Below, one piece after another: positions 22,432-32,963 of a stretch of DNA of 64,000 bases. The notes below the pieces were generated by a model. That model had not been told where the DNA came from and ran no database searches. It was given only the letters and a program-made list of their open reading frames with translations. The DNA comes from Hsuehochloa calcarea (taxonomy: Eukaryota > Streptophyta > Magnoliopsida > Poales > Poaceae): NCBI GenBank assembly GCA_036346395.1, contig CM070604.1, forward strand, positions 35,305,662 through 35,369,661, in the 5' to 3' direction. Both the position numbers and the translations under genes were made by a program. Position 1 is the first letter of the stretch, and the number at the start of each line of letters is the position of its first letter.

Positions 22432-22839
22432 CTATGAAGCACTGATATTCCCGTATCCGATACCGATACGCCTCCGATATTGCACCGATACGCATCGAAG
22501 GAATATCGACATATTTTATTTTGAAAAAAAAAACTCAAGGGCACCACTCCGGTACAGACCGGCCCAACAACACCCCACATAGATCAGCAACTCCACACCA
22601 CGCTTCCACCTCACGCACACAAGAGCATAGGTGAGGCGACCTCTTGCGAGCGTCTCCCATCGATTGCACTTGAGACTTCTCTTAAGTCCTAATATTATGC
22701 ACCAGAATATCAACTATCTTTCCTTTTTTTATTTTTAATATACATGTGTTGTCGTATCATCGTATCAATGATACTGGGGAATTCTTGTATCGGCCATATC
22801 TGCATCCCCGCACTAGTATCGTGCATTGGTGCTTCCTAG
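22432..22839. mobile_element. Small hAT-like non-autonomous element (tentative)
   Basis: A 408-bp segment has imperfect terminal inverted repeats (CTATGAAGCACTGAT at the left, CTAGGAAGCACCAAT as the complement of the right end) and 8-bp flanks GTGTCCAA/GTGGTCAA that match at 6 of 8 bases. The interior contains runs of GATAC/GTATC repeats near both ends and no coding capacity. It lies in the presumed intron of the host gene. Confidence 0.5.
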
Positions 22840-23151
22840 GTGGTCAACGACGAGGTAGAAAGGCAAGTTAAGTTGAGGGTGGTAGTGAGCAAGGAGAGGT
22901 AGAGTAGTGAGGCAGTGGAGAGTGGTGGCAAAGCAGCTCTACAGGCGGCGAAGGCACTGGCCACAGGGGAGGCGAGCCGGTGAGGTGGAGGAGATGGTAG
23001 GTTGGGTGGGCAAAGCAGGAAAAACAAGGGGTGACTTCACTGGCATGGTGAGACACAAACATCCACATGTTTTGGTTCTCATGGGCATGTGTGAGATAGA
23101 ACTCCCCAAAATTTATGGGCTGAGCTTAAAAAAATGATACGGAAACCTTAC

Positions 23152-26100
23152 TTTGCATATTAGCTCTCCTTGGAAACCGCCAGCTACTAGCAAATTATCC
23201 TTGACTGCCAACGTACTAACTTGAGTCTGAGAAAAACCCTCTAATAAACTTCCTGGGTGCTTCTGCAATAAGATAATGCAATAGCATTAATAGATGTAGA
23301 GTAACCACAGAAATTACAAATTAAGAGGGAGAATTAAGCAATAATTATCCCCTACCTCACTTGGTGCAACATGTCCTTGGACATTCATAATTTCTGTGTC
23401 CACACCACTCAAGGCTGACCAATGAAGCACCGAGTAATGAGACATTAGGTAGACATCATGCTTTGATGTAGCCCATACTAAATTTCTCAGCTGCAAGCAT
23501 AAATTAAGTCATTGTTTTCTTAAAACATTTATGTATCAGAAGCAAAATAAAGCAGCATCTACCAAGTCTGACAACCACCAGTCTCCATATTTTATTTGAC
23601 CAATTGAAACGAAATTACATGCAGAACATTATCAGAGAATCATGAAACATATAGATCCTTGAAAAGGCTAAGCCATTATTTCAGTACATTTTTCTCAAAT
23701 GATAATATGCAGGGTGAATTATAGATGGATGTAACCAAGTCAAATAAAGTCCAAAGTTTCATAAGGAATTCTTTATATTGTCAGCAAGTCGATCATTCGT
23801 GGTGCACAACATCCCATAAAAGACATATTAAGATACATCCAATAATCGAAGATACACTAGGTACTCCTTCGATTGGTTGTTTCGAGCCCAATCCATCTAC
23901 AAAATTCCTGCTTGAAGGTAAGTTAAAAAAATTAATTGGGTGAACCAGACACATTTGGGCTTTTATAGGTGACCTCTCAAAACGCATAAGTAACTTCGGC
24001 GTTATCATGGCCCTTGTAGCTGGCAATAGATGTTGTGTTGGGTTTATGATTTTTAGCAAGGTTGTCAGGGCGCTCTGGCAAGTCGCGGCGAGCCCGGGGT
24101 GCCATGACGCCTAGGCGCCTAGGTGGCCGCCATGGCGAGGGTTAGACGGTGGCAAGAAGCAAAGTAGAGCAGGCAGCAGCACAAATACCATGTAGCAACA
24201 CAAATTAGAGCAGGATAGAAGAAAGGAGCATACAAATCAGAGGCTCAATAGCTCAGAGCAAAGCGTGAGCGGGATTCCAAACAAGCGAGCAGCAAAGAAT
24301 AGAGGGGAGAAGCAAGCGGCAGAGGGAAGCAAGCAGCAGCGAGGGAGGAAGCAGCGGCAGGAGGGAAGCAGCGGCAGAGGGAGAAGCGAGAACGCAGAGG
24401 AGGAGGCGGCACCAAAGAAGACGGGAGGAGAGGGAGGAGGAAGAGCAGCAGCGCAGGAGGGAGGAGGAGCAGCAGCACAGGAGGGAGGAGAGGGAGGAGC
24501 AGCACCAGTAGCGCAGGAGGGAGGAGGAGCAGCAGCGCAGGAGGGAGGAGAGGGAGGAGCAGCACCAGCAGCGCAGGAGGAGAGGGAGGAGGAAGAGCAA
24601 CAGCGCGGGAGGGAGGAGAGGGAGGAGCAGCACCAGCAGCGCAGGAGGAGAGGGAGGAGGAAGAGCAACAACGCAGGAGGGAGAAGCAGCGCGAGGTGAA
24701 CTGACTTGAGTAAGGTGACCTCAATGGAGGCGGCGGCGACAGCGGGGTGTGGATAGCAACCAAGAGGGGCGGCGACGGCGGAAGTGAGCTGTTGTTTCAC
24801 CCCTCCAAGCCCCCAAATTTGTCTCTCCACTCCTTCACGCGTCGCCTAACTCCATTTTCCCTAGGCGAAGGAGCTCGGCGACTCCCTCCGGCCGACTGGA
24901 CGCCAAGGCGTCGACTAGGCCGTGATAACCTTGATTTTTAGTACTACAAATTTACTGTACTATGAAACAGTTTACTGGTTCTCCACCCTCCTTTTCTTTT
25001 TGAACTTTCAGGAACAGTCATTTGAACGTTAATCCCAAGTATAGGTTAGAGTTGTTCCATTTCACCCTTTATCAAAGATGGAAATTTTTGTTACAATTTT
25101 TTGAAGTGAGGTTTAGACTCCTTTTTAGTTACCGTCATGTTTGGTTAGCAATACACAAGTCAACATTCAAAAGAACAACACAACAAAAGGACAGTGGTAA
25201 CAGGGTAGTTAAATGAAAACTTGGGCATTGTTTAGATAAATATAATAACTCATCATTCAGGCACAGTTCTAGTGAATAGTGATGATTCAATGCTCCTTAG
25301 TGATCTCAACTCCCAAATGTGCATAGATATAAATATTGAAGAAAATATAAAATGGCCACAGAGCCTTCTAAAGTTCTAACCCCACTAATCTGGTTATACA
25401 AATTCTACAAACAACCAGGCAATGAAAGTATATATAGCCCATGACCCAATTCCAAGAAACTCTAGTCTAAGAAAACTGAACCTTCATGATGGAAATCAAC
25501 GAAGTGCGACATCTCCACCCTTACTTAAAAGGCACACCAATTCATTACCAATTTGGGTAATAGTATATCTCACTATAGTATTAGTAGCCGGCTATCATAT
25601 TCAATCTTCTTCTTTGAGAGGAAGCCAAGAGAGTGTTGAATCTATAATGGAAGCAACACAACATAGATTCATTAACACAGTTTAGAATTCTTGTATAAAA
25701 TACATATTTGTTTGAAGTTTGAACCCTTCTAGTTGGTTTTCATTTTTTTAAATGTCCAGGAAGTGATACAAGCTCTGATTTCAAGTATTCCTCACCACTG
25801 TTTTTTGAAACTGTTTTGTTTATAAAATTTTAAATCAGGTATGCTAAAACTAGGATTAATCCACTGCATTCATTATAGATTCCACATAATCTTGTGCTGG
25901 ATCTATAATGAAAGCAACACATCATAGATTCATTAGACAAGACAAGTTCCTTGTATAAAATATACATATTTGTTTGAAGTTTGAACCCTTCTAATTGGTT
26001 TACAATTTTTAAATGTCCAGGAAGCAATACAAACTCTAATTTTAAGAATTCTTCAATCTTCAACACTGTTTTTTTAACTGTTCTGTTTATAAAATTTTGA

Positions 26101-27655
26101 ATCAGGTATGCTAAAACTAGGATTAATCCATTATTTTCTAAAATCTAGCTCAAAGCAGCCAGGACAATCCAAAGCGAAAGCTGCTGGTCCTCTTGAACAA
26201 TTCCCTGGTTTGGATTTATGAAGTTTTAAGATAGCCTCTTGCTGAAGGACCATGCATAAATGCAATGATAGCCACCTAAACTATAGATAGATAATTACGG
26301 ATGCAACTATGGATCAGATGTCCGATCATTTAGCGCTTGTCGCATAATTCATACAAGATACGGCAGTAGCTATATGTAAATGTCGCATCATAATTTCTCG
26401 TACTTCTTTGTACTGCAACATTGTCAACTACACCAACATTGCAACTGGACTAATGCAACGCTTCAACTTTGGAAAAAAAAAATTGGGTGTCTGATGGTTA
26501 ACATGTCCAAATAATTATTCCTCTGGTAATCATTTTATAGCAAACCATCTTTAACAAAAATGCAGGATGTGCATGCTGCTGTCTAAAAAAGGATGTATAT
26601 GCACTCACCTGAAAGTGTAGGATAGTGGATTTTACTGATCTAGTATTCCGTCTGAACTCATAATATGTTCCGCCTTTTTCAGTAGATTTGCATACCTGTT
26701 TTAGCAGAAGTGACAATCACAATGTAAGAATATTTTCTCCAACAAAAAGTAAGTTCTTTTAGAAGATGTACCTTCATTGCTGCTTCGCCAGAATTAAGTA
26801 TGTTCTCGTAGTTTTTGTACTGCTCTAGTCTGGTCAACCTGTATTTTTCTCTGGTGATTGCCAGCTTATCCCATGGTATTCCTTGAATATCCTTTCCACT
26901 TCTTGCTTCTTCTGATGATGTGTCGGAGACCTTATCATTCTAAAGAAATAATTATTTATTTTAGAGCATTCCAGTGACTATGCAAGTAATGAAAACAAAG
27001 TTTCATGCGATACATAATTTGATGTCATATTTATCTTGACTCTTGTTGCTCAAAATATAAATAAGAACTCCTTTAAAAAGTAACTAGAAAAACCTTTTCC
27101 TTCCAGTCCTACTCATTTGACTGCAATCGTATGTACTGCAACAAATTTTCTCCCAATGGAGAAATCAAAGATAAAAAATAGAAGAAGACAATTTGAGAAT
27201 GAAACCCAAGTAATACAGGAAGGGCACCATGTACAATGTTTAGGGCAACCAAATGCAAAATTGGGCTTCACCGATCTAGATATGTTTTTAAAAGAGTGAT
27301 GTCTCGTTAGTGCCTTAACTAAATATAGCAGTAATTCAGCATTGTCTATTGATCCCTTCATTGCTTAATATGCCATCACAAGTACACAATTTGAGTAAAT
27401 TAGCTAAGCATTTTTAATAGCCTAACAATATATAATTATCAGCAGAATAGTGCTACATAGACAAAGTAGTGCTACTACTCGAGTTGTTTTCAAAGATACG
27501 TTACACACCGCTTGGCCATACTCATCGTCTTCCTCGTCAGAATCGGAATCCCTAGCCTCCGGCTCGTGATATTCTTCTTCCCCCAGGTCATGGACCGGTT
27601 CGTCCATGTCGTAATCATCTTCCATCTCAACATTGTCTTCGTGATAATGAGACAT
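23152..27655 (-). CDS. WD repeat-containing protein (C2A9.03-like), N-terminal half, five exons
   Basis: Minus-strand exons: 27655-27509, 26939-26772, 26695-26609, 23490-23356 and 23262-23152. All are multiples of three, all have GT-AG borders, and they join to 216 residues. The start MSHYHEDN leads an acidic N-terminus (EEDDEYGQA). Family-diagnostic stretches follow: GKDIQGIPWDKLAITREKY, TRLEQYKNYENI, GGTYYEFRRNTRSVKSTILHF, LRNLVWATSKHDVYLMSHYS, GHVAPSEKHPGSLLEGF and LLVAGGFQGELICK. I recognise this as the plant family named 'WD repeat-containing protein C2A9.03-like', of unknown biochemical role and about 440 residues. Expected downstream WD blocks (NAITNAVEI, GNQDKTCRIWD) are not found before the Copia nest, so the 3' half lies beyond the left edge or is lost. 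The intron between 23490 and 26609 is large and holds a hAT element. Confidence 0.85.
24057..24933. mobile_element. hAT-like non-autonomous element with internal GA-rich minisatellite
   Basis: An 877-bp element has terminal inverted repeats CAAGGTTGTCA and (complement of the right end) CAAGGTTATCA, and perfect 8-bp target duplications ATTTTTAG at 24049-24056 and 24934-24941. Subterminal parts carry GCCTAGGCG-type repeats. The centre (about 24290-24690) is a GA-rich tandem array. No transposase is present. It lies in the host-gene intron between the exons at 23490 and 26609. Confidence 0.85.
24290..24690 (+). repeat. GA-rich minisatellite inside hAT-like element
   Basis: Degenerate tandem repeats of AGGGAGGAG/CAGCAGCGCAGG type form open frames on both strands, up to 197 codons of low complexity. 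I read these as artefacts of repeat composition. Confidence 0.85.
25641..26131. repeat. 261-bp tandem duplication in intron
   Basis: Two diverged copies (25641-25901 and 25902 to about 26131), both starting TCTATAATG(G/A)AAGCAACAC and containing GTTTGAAGTTTGAACCCTTC and AAACTAGGATTAATCCA. Confidence 0.8.
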
Positions 27656-28040
27656 ATCTCCACGCCCCAAAGAGAATCCGTCCTGCCCTACATACAACCA
27701 GCACCACCCACCATCGGAATCAACAACACATGGAAGATGGAACAAAACATATCAACATCAACATTACCATCACCATAAACTTTCTAGAGCAGTTCCCCAA
27801 CAGCACTATAATTCAATGATCATATGTTCACAACCAAAGATTTGGATTTCATTGTTCACAGCGAAGAACATACTAGAACAAATTAGAACAATCCGAGAAA
27901 GTTAGGGCTTCCTTACCAACAAAAGAAATCCGTCTGGATGGATCTCCACGACACGCCAATCCAGTAGAGGGGGAGGAGGACGAGAGAAGAATTCGAGGCG
28001 GCGTTCTTCGGTAGAAGGAGGCCTGAGGGTTCGCGGCGCC
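27656..28040 (-). promoter_or_regulatory. 5' UTR exons and leader intron of the WD-repeat gene
   Basis: The start codon exon extends upstream to an acceptor (TTGTATGTAG) at 27688. A GT donor (TTGTTG|GTAAGG) at 27917 marks the end of a non-coding first exon, giving a leader intron of about 229 bp. The first exon is GC- and purine-rich. Its 5' end (about 28030) is not visible. No clear TATA box was seen. Confidence 0.55.
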
Positions 28041-28604
28041 GGATTTGGGATTTCTTTTCTTTTTCTTTTAAACCTTTTTATTTGTTTGAGATGCAGGATT
28101 TGGGAATTTGATGGGTGGGAGACAGCGAGAGGCTTCGGACTTCGGAGGAACGACGGACGGGTGTCGGGAGGTCTGGTTGATGGAACATAGGGGAACCGAA
28201 CTTAAATTTAATTCTAGAAAGTAATATTTTTTATTATTGGGATTACAGGATTCTATTCGAATTCGTAATCGCTAAAACGGCAGTATTTGTATCGGAACAT
28301 TTTTTATCCGTACATGTATTTGTGTATAAATATTTGAATGCTCGCGTGCAGTGTTGTGAAAAAAAAAGGTTAAAGTGGATCAATTATTCGATGACTGTTG
28401 GACCCGAATTTGTATGCAGATTCTCGTACAGAGCTCGTCCTATAATTGGTAGCTAGTTTACATTACAATATCGATCAATAGTATATCCATACATAGACTT
28501 AAGTAAAAGACTATTTGATATTACATGAACAGTCAAAAAATAAACCTTAAGGCCAAGTTCTTAGATATCGCCGATATGCCAACGAATCCAATAGGGTAAA
28601 TAGT
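28041..28604. other. Intergenic region between host gene and element C
   Basis: Probable promoter side of the WD-repeat gene. The AT-rich stretch 28200-28604 has no coding potential or recognised element. Confidence 0.4.
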
Positions 28605-29015
28605 TGCTACATCTCAGTTTTTTAGTTTGAAAATCTTTTTTTTAGTAGTTTAACCCTTTGAAAAATTTCACCTATTTTATTTGAATTTAATAAGCTTACG
28701 AGAAGTCAAAATAATTTAATGTGAATAATTCAAACATCAATAGTTTCAAAAACTATTTTATTTGAGTTCAGTGTGATTTGAAATACTTTATATATTTTTT
28801 GGGATTTTTTTCGAGTTCATTTGCTATTTTTCTTAGTATTTACTATTTTTTGGGATTTTCTAAATTAGAAAACCTAATTAAAATCACTGGAAGCCCATTG
28901 GGTGCATTCCTTCTACGATATGCTTCTCTCTTTCCTTTCCCACCCCACCAACCCGTTAGCCCACACAGCGTCATAGCCCAACCCTATCAGTCCAATTCCC
29001 TCGCGCCATCCCGTA

Positions 29016-29577
29016 TAGGGATGGCAATTGTACCCGATTATCCGCGTGCCCGCGGGCGAATACCCTAATGGAAGCGGGTATGAGCGTCTTTCTTTGCCCA
29101 CCGGTATGAAAACGGACACAATTCCTTACCCATTGGGTAAACAGGCATGGACATGGGTAAGCTCTACCCGTACCCGCTTCGCCCGATTACCCGTAATCTA
29201 CCCACATGTGTAAGAAACTATGTAAATTTGTATTTGTATTTTATTTGTTGAACTTGATTAGTTGTCTTGTCGAACATGATATGTGAATTATGATAAACTT
29301 TATTAGTTGTTGAATGTGTGATGCACCATTGATGTGTGAATTTTGATGAACTTGATGTATGCATTGCTCGCGGGTAACGAGCATGTCCGCGGGCGATGGG
29401 TACCCACAGGCGGCGATGCATTATTCGCTGGTAAATGGGCATGCCCACGGGTGACGGGTATAGGCGAGATTTTTCGCCCGTTGTCCTTCGCGGGTATGCC
29501 CGTGGGGGGAATTTAGGGTCGCGGGTATGGATATGGGCGAGTACTACCCGTACCCGCCGTGCCCGATTGCCATCCTA
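29016..29577. mobile_element. hAT-like MITE in the LTR of Gypsy C
   Basis: A 562-bp element has terminal inverted repeats TAGGGATGGCAAT and ATTGCCATCCTA and 8-bp flanks ATCCCGTA/ATCCCGCA (7 of 8 match). The interior has many CCCGCGGGTA-type repeats and no open transposase frame. It separates the U3 sequence of the LTR from its promoter. Confidence 0.85.
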
Positions 29578-29710
29578 ATCCCGCATGCCTCGTCGTTGTC
29601 GTTGGCAGGTAGGACCCACCTGTTAGGCCGCCTATCCCCGTCTCCGACCCAGGCTCCTCCCTTCACACACCACCACCACCATCTCCATTCGGGACTCTGT
29701 CTCCCGAGGC

Positions 29711-29719
29711 TATATAAAG
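29711..29719 (+). promoter_or_regulatory. TATA box of Gypsy C LTR
   Basis: TATATAAAG lies downstream of the MITE, within the GC-rich part of the LTR. Confidence 0.5.
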
Positions 29720-31607
29720 TCGTCCCAATCCTTCACCCCGCACCCTACACCTCTTCGAGCCTTAAATCCCTAGTTGTCGCCTTAGAGTCGTTGCGAAGCC
29801 ATCGGATTCTCACGGAGAAGCCGAGCGCCGTCGTCATCGATCATCATCATCTTTCTCCGTCGTCGGTGAGCCGCAACCTTCGCCATCACCACTGGGTTCA
29901 CGTCGTTGAGATTTACCCCGCCCCATCCTCGATGTTGTCAATGCACCAGCGTAGCTTATCGTCGCCGAAGCCCGTAGCACCGAAGCCGCTCAAACCTCGC
30001 CGTCGGCCATCCCTGTCGTTCCCTGGCATCCGTGCACCTCCCGGCGTGATCCCCGATGCCCCTCGCCCTATTGTGCCCCTCCACCGTGGCCGCTATCACT
30101 ATTGACCCTTGGTTCCCAAGCTACTGTCGTCGTCGTGGCAGCCTCATGTCCACTGCATCAGCATCATGTCAGCCTCAACGCCATGCCTACGTCGACCGCC
30201 TGCAAGTCATCGGCACCCAAACCCTAGATCCAATCCCACGTGGACTAAGTCTATTGTGCACCGAGCCCATGACGTGTGGACCCCACATGTCAGCGCATTG
30301 ATCCGTAGACCCATGAACTCAGTCCATAGACCATGGGTCCGACCTGTCAATGTCTTTTCCTATTTTTAATTAATTTAATTCCCAAAAATCCTTTTCCAGT
30401 AGGTAGCACTCGTTAGTTTTCTCTCTCCTTCCAAGAGCTTGTTCTTCTTCATACGTTCTCCAATTGAGCAAATTCAAGTTTTTAAATTCATCTAAAATCG
30501 AGCCCTACCTTCTAGTATTTTAATTTTAATTTTTAGATTTTGTTTTCATTTTGTTTTGTATTATTTGTGTTTCTTCTCTCTCATTGCGGTAGATGTTGAT
30601 ATTTCAGGAGCGTTTGAGAAAGGCGGGTTTGCTCAAGATCAAGACCAAGGCCAAGACCAAGAGTTGTTCCGAGACAAGTTATCATTTGATTATATTGCGC
30701 TCAGTTTTACTAAACTACTTTGATTTAAATTATTGTATGCTAATTCAATTATCAAATGTTTTATTTTTTTTTGATTAGTTATGCAACCTATTTGATTTAT
30801 ATCCACCTTGTGAATTGCATTGTTGTGATCATTTGTCATCCTAGCTTGGTGAACTACTAGTTGGTATTATCACAGCACCAACGTGGGTTAGTTAGAAAAG
30901 ATTAGTTTGCTTTGCCTTGTAACGGGTCATTGGTATCATTTTGTAATGTTACACTCATACTTGACTAAGTGATTATGGAATATCTTTGTGAAAAGTTGTG
31001 TGTTGTGGAAAGGAAGCTGTGCGACAAAATTGATTTAAGTTTTGTGAACTTTGTGGAAACTTTTGTTACTTATTATTATCACTGCTTCAACTTACGCTTT
31101 CAATCTATTATTCATATTTAATTGCAATTGTTTCTTTTTGCAAAATAACCATAGAAACTATTTTCTTTGGATTAAGCCATCATCTATAATTGCATTTTGT
31201 GGTACAACTTGTTGAGTACTAGATGTGTTCACTCTTTCTATAATCATCATTCAGAGGAAGCATTGGAGGAGTCAACTTTGTTCTGGAGGAGTTCTTCGGC
31301 GAGGTTGATCGTTAGGTCTTGTTCCCAGTCGGTTGTCTGTGGCAAGCGATGGGTTCTGCTGAAGTTGTTTTTTCATTCCGCTACTGCTATTTCTCTTTAT
31401 TTGCTTAAGCCCTGATGGCTAAATAAGTGTAACTCAACCATAAGGTCATAACCCTTATTTGCTTTTGAAATTTAGTTGTTTATCTCTTTTAAATTGTTTG
31501 TAAGGATTGACGTTTATTGATGTTGTCACTGTATGCACTACCGTGATCATAGACTAGTGCAGTATATATAGCGGGTCCAAATTTGCATATTCGGGTTCCG
31601 AAAGGGA

Positions 31608-31620
31608 TGGTATCAGACTC
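31608..31620 (+). other. Primer binding site of Gypsy C
   Basis: TGGTATCAGACTC follows the LTR end and matches the initiator-Met primer sequence with a small mismatch near its end. Confidence 0.85.
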
Positions 31621-31817
31621 ATACTGACAGTAAGACTTGACCTTAGGCAGATCAGTCGTCCTTAGAAAATTCGAAACTATTTTCGAAAGCAAAAAAATAA
31701 CTCCATGAGTAATGAAATGTTTGACTTATCTTGTCTTTCTCTACTCATACCTGTTGCTGAAATTCTTCACTTTGCCCGTTTTAAATTGTTCCTTACCAAT
31801 CGCTTGTCTTTAATAGA

Positions 31818-32517
31818 TACCGATGCTTCGCACATGTGGAGAGCACACTGGAGGTTATGCTACTGAGTTGTGGAGGATTATACAATAGCTTGGAGGTTAC
31901 GAGAGGCCGCTCCACTGGGGCACCAACTGGATAATGAATGGTAGGAGATGTAATATGTTGTGTCGATTGACGATCTACACCCGATAAGGTACTAAGGCTA
32001 GGCATCCCATGCAAATCATTGTTCGAAGGATCATCTTTGAGGAAGGGATCTAGGAGTCTTCTCGTCTTTCCATCCTACGAGTGTGCAACATCAACACCAA
32101 TGAGTTGAAGGATTCAGTTTTTCCCCTTCACACTCTCACCCCTGCAGTGGACCGTCTAGCCCGTTACCCAGCCATTGATGAAGAAGAACAAGATGCTATC
32201 GTTGTCCATTTTGCTTGTTTTGTAGCCTCTCAGGAGCAAGCCATGGAGACCAAAGTGGAAGAGCTGCGTGGAGCCTATGAGACGCTACAGCTTGAAGAAG
32301 ACCAGATTGCAGAGCTTGGCGAAGCTTTATACGCCTAGGAACCTCTTGCACCATTACTAGAAGAGGAGGAGCTACTACCTGCCCTGCCTACACCAGTGCC
32401 ACCTATTCCCGTTGTGCCAGTTGTAGGTCATCAGGATCAATTTGCAAGGATGTATGCCCATTCGCCAGTCTATAGTGAAGAGCATCCCCGTGGTTATGGA
32501 CGCTACCTCAGTGAGTG
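31818..32517 (+). pseudogene. orf0-like frame upstream of gag in Gypsy C
   Basis: Plus-strand translation gives a coherent protein-like reading split by one frameshift near 32075 and a stop at 32336. The first part includes HTGGYATELWRIIQ and DMLCRL-like residues. The second part reads LARYPAIDEEEQDAIVVHFA, ASQEQAMETKVEELRGAYE (predicted helical, coiled-coil-like), LLEEEELLPALPTPVPPIP and HSPVYSEEHPRGYGRY. It precedes gag, as orf0 does in the RIRE3/RIRE8-type elements I know of. Its function is unknown. Confidence 0.6.
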
Positions 32518-32778
32518 AGGCAACAAAGAGTTAAGGCTTAGCAAGTTGATCGAGGCTCCTAGTGTGTGAGCCGCATCAGTTTAAGATTAGGGCACTATGA
32601 GTTGCAAGAGCTCTTGGGCATTTGTTGTAGCCATGCTAAGACCTTATTAATATAATTTGCTTTAGTTAGTGTTTAGTAGTGTATTTGTGTTGTGGTTTAT
32701 TGGGTTTAACAATACCACTAATTTGTTCTCTACTTGTCTTGTGCCTTTCTCTCTTATCTAATCCCTAGAGTAATCAGC

Positions 32779-32963
32779 AGATGGTTCAGACTCGCAACTC
32801 AACTAGGAGTGGAGCCAATGGTACCGAGGATGCAAACAACAACATCAGAGTAGTTCCACCTCAAGCACCACAGTTGGATTTGCAGAACTTTGGAGCGTTT
32901 ATGACTGCTTAGACTCAATTGATGCATACTGTGATGCAGTAGAAGCAGAACATGATCAACAAT
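32779..32963 (+). pseudogene. Gypsy C gag N-terminus, truncated
   Basis: It reads QMVQTRNSTRSGANG, VVPPQAPQLDLQNF and TQLMHTVMQ, typical of the gag start in Tekay/Del-type chromoviruses, with in-frame stops. It ends where reverse LTR H begins at 32964 (preceding ACAAT). Confidence 0.7.

Larger units (their letters stand above)
28605..31602 (+). repeat. 5' LTR of Gypsy C
   Basis: It starts TGCTACATCTC (a decayed TGTAACATCCC) and ends GGGTTCCGAA just before the PBS. It shares internal blocks with solo LTR F (the regions near 9565 and 30850 align). It contains a hAT-like MITE at 29016-29577. The left boundary is approximate. Confidence 0.78.
28605..32963 (+). mobile_element. Gypsy C: chromovirus-type element, 5' part only
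   Basis: It has a 5' LTR (28605 to about 31602), an iMet PBS (31608-31620), an orf0-like frame (about 31818-32517), and a gag start (32779-32963) broken by reverse LTR H. No pol or 3' LTR of this element is present in the window. An extra frame before gag together with an iMet PBS and LTRs of about 3 kb is the layout described for the rice RIRE3/RIRE8 group (from memory), so this is likely a relative. Confidence 0.78.

Noticed and set aside
24265..24830. Long open frames on both strands in the GA-rich stretch
   Set aside because: They are low-complexity repeats of a tandem array inside a hAT-like element, open in several frames at once, with no domain.
25422..25685. 87-codon plus-strand frame that looked like organellar or exonic sequence
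   Set aside because: I could not match it to any plastid or mitochondrial gene I know, and it lies in the host intron on the opposite strand with no splice context.
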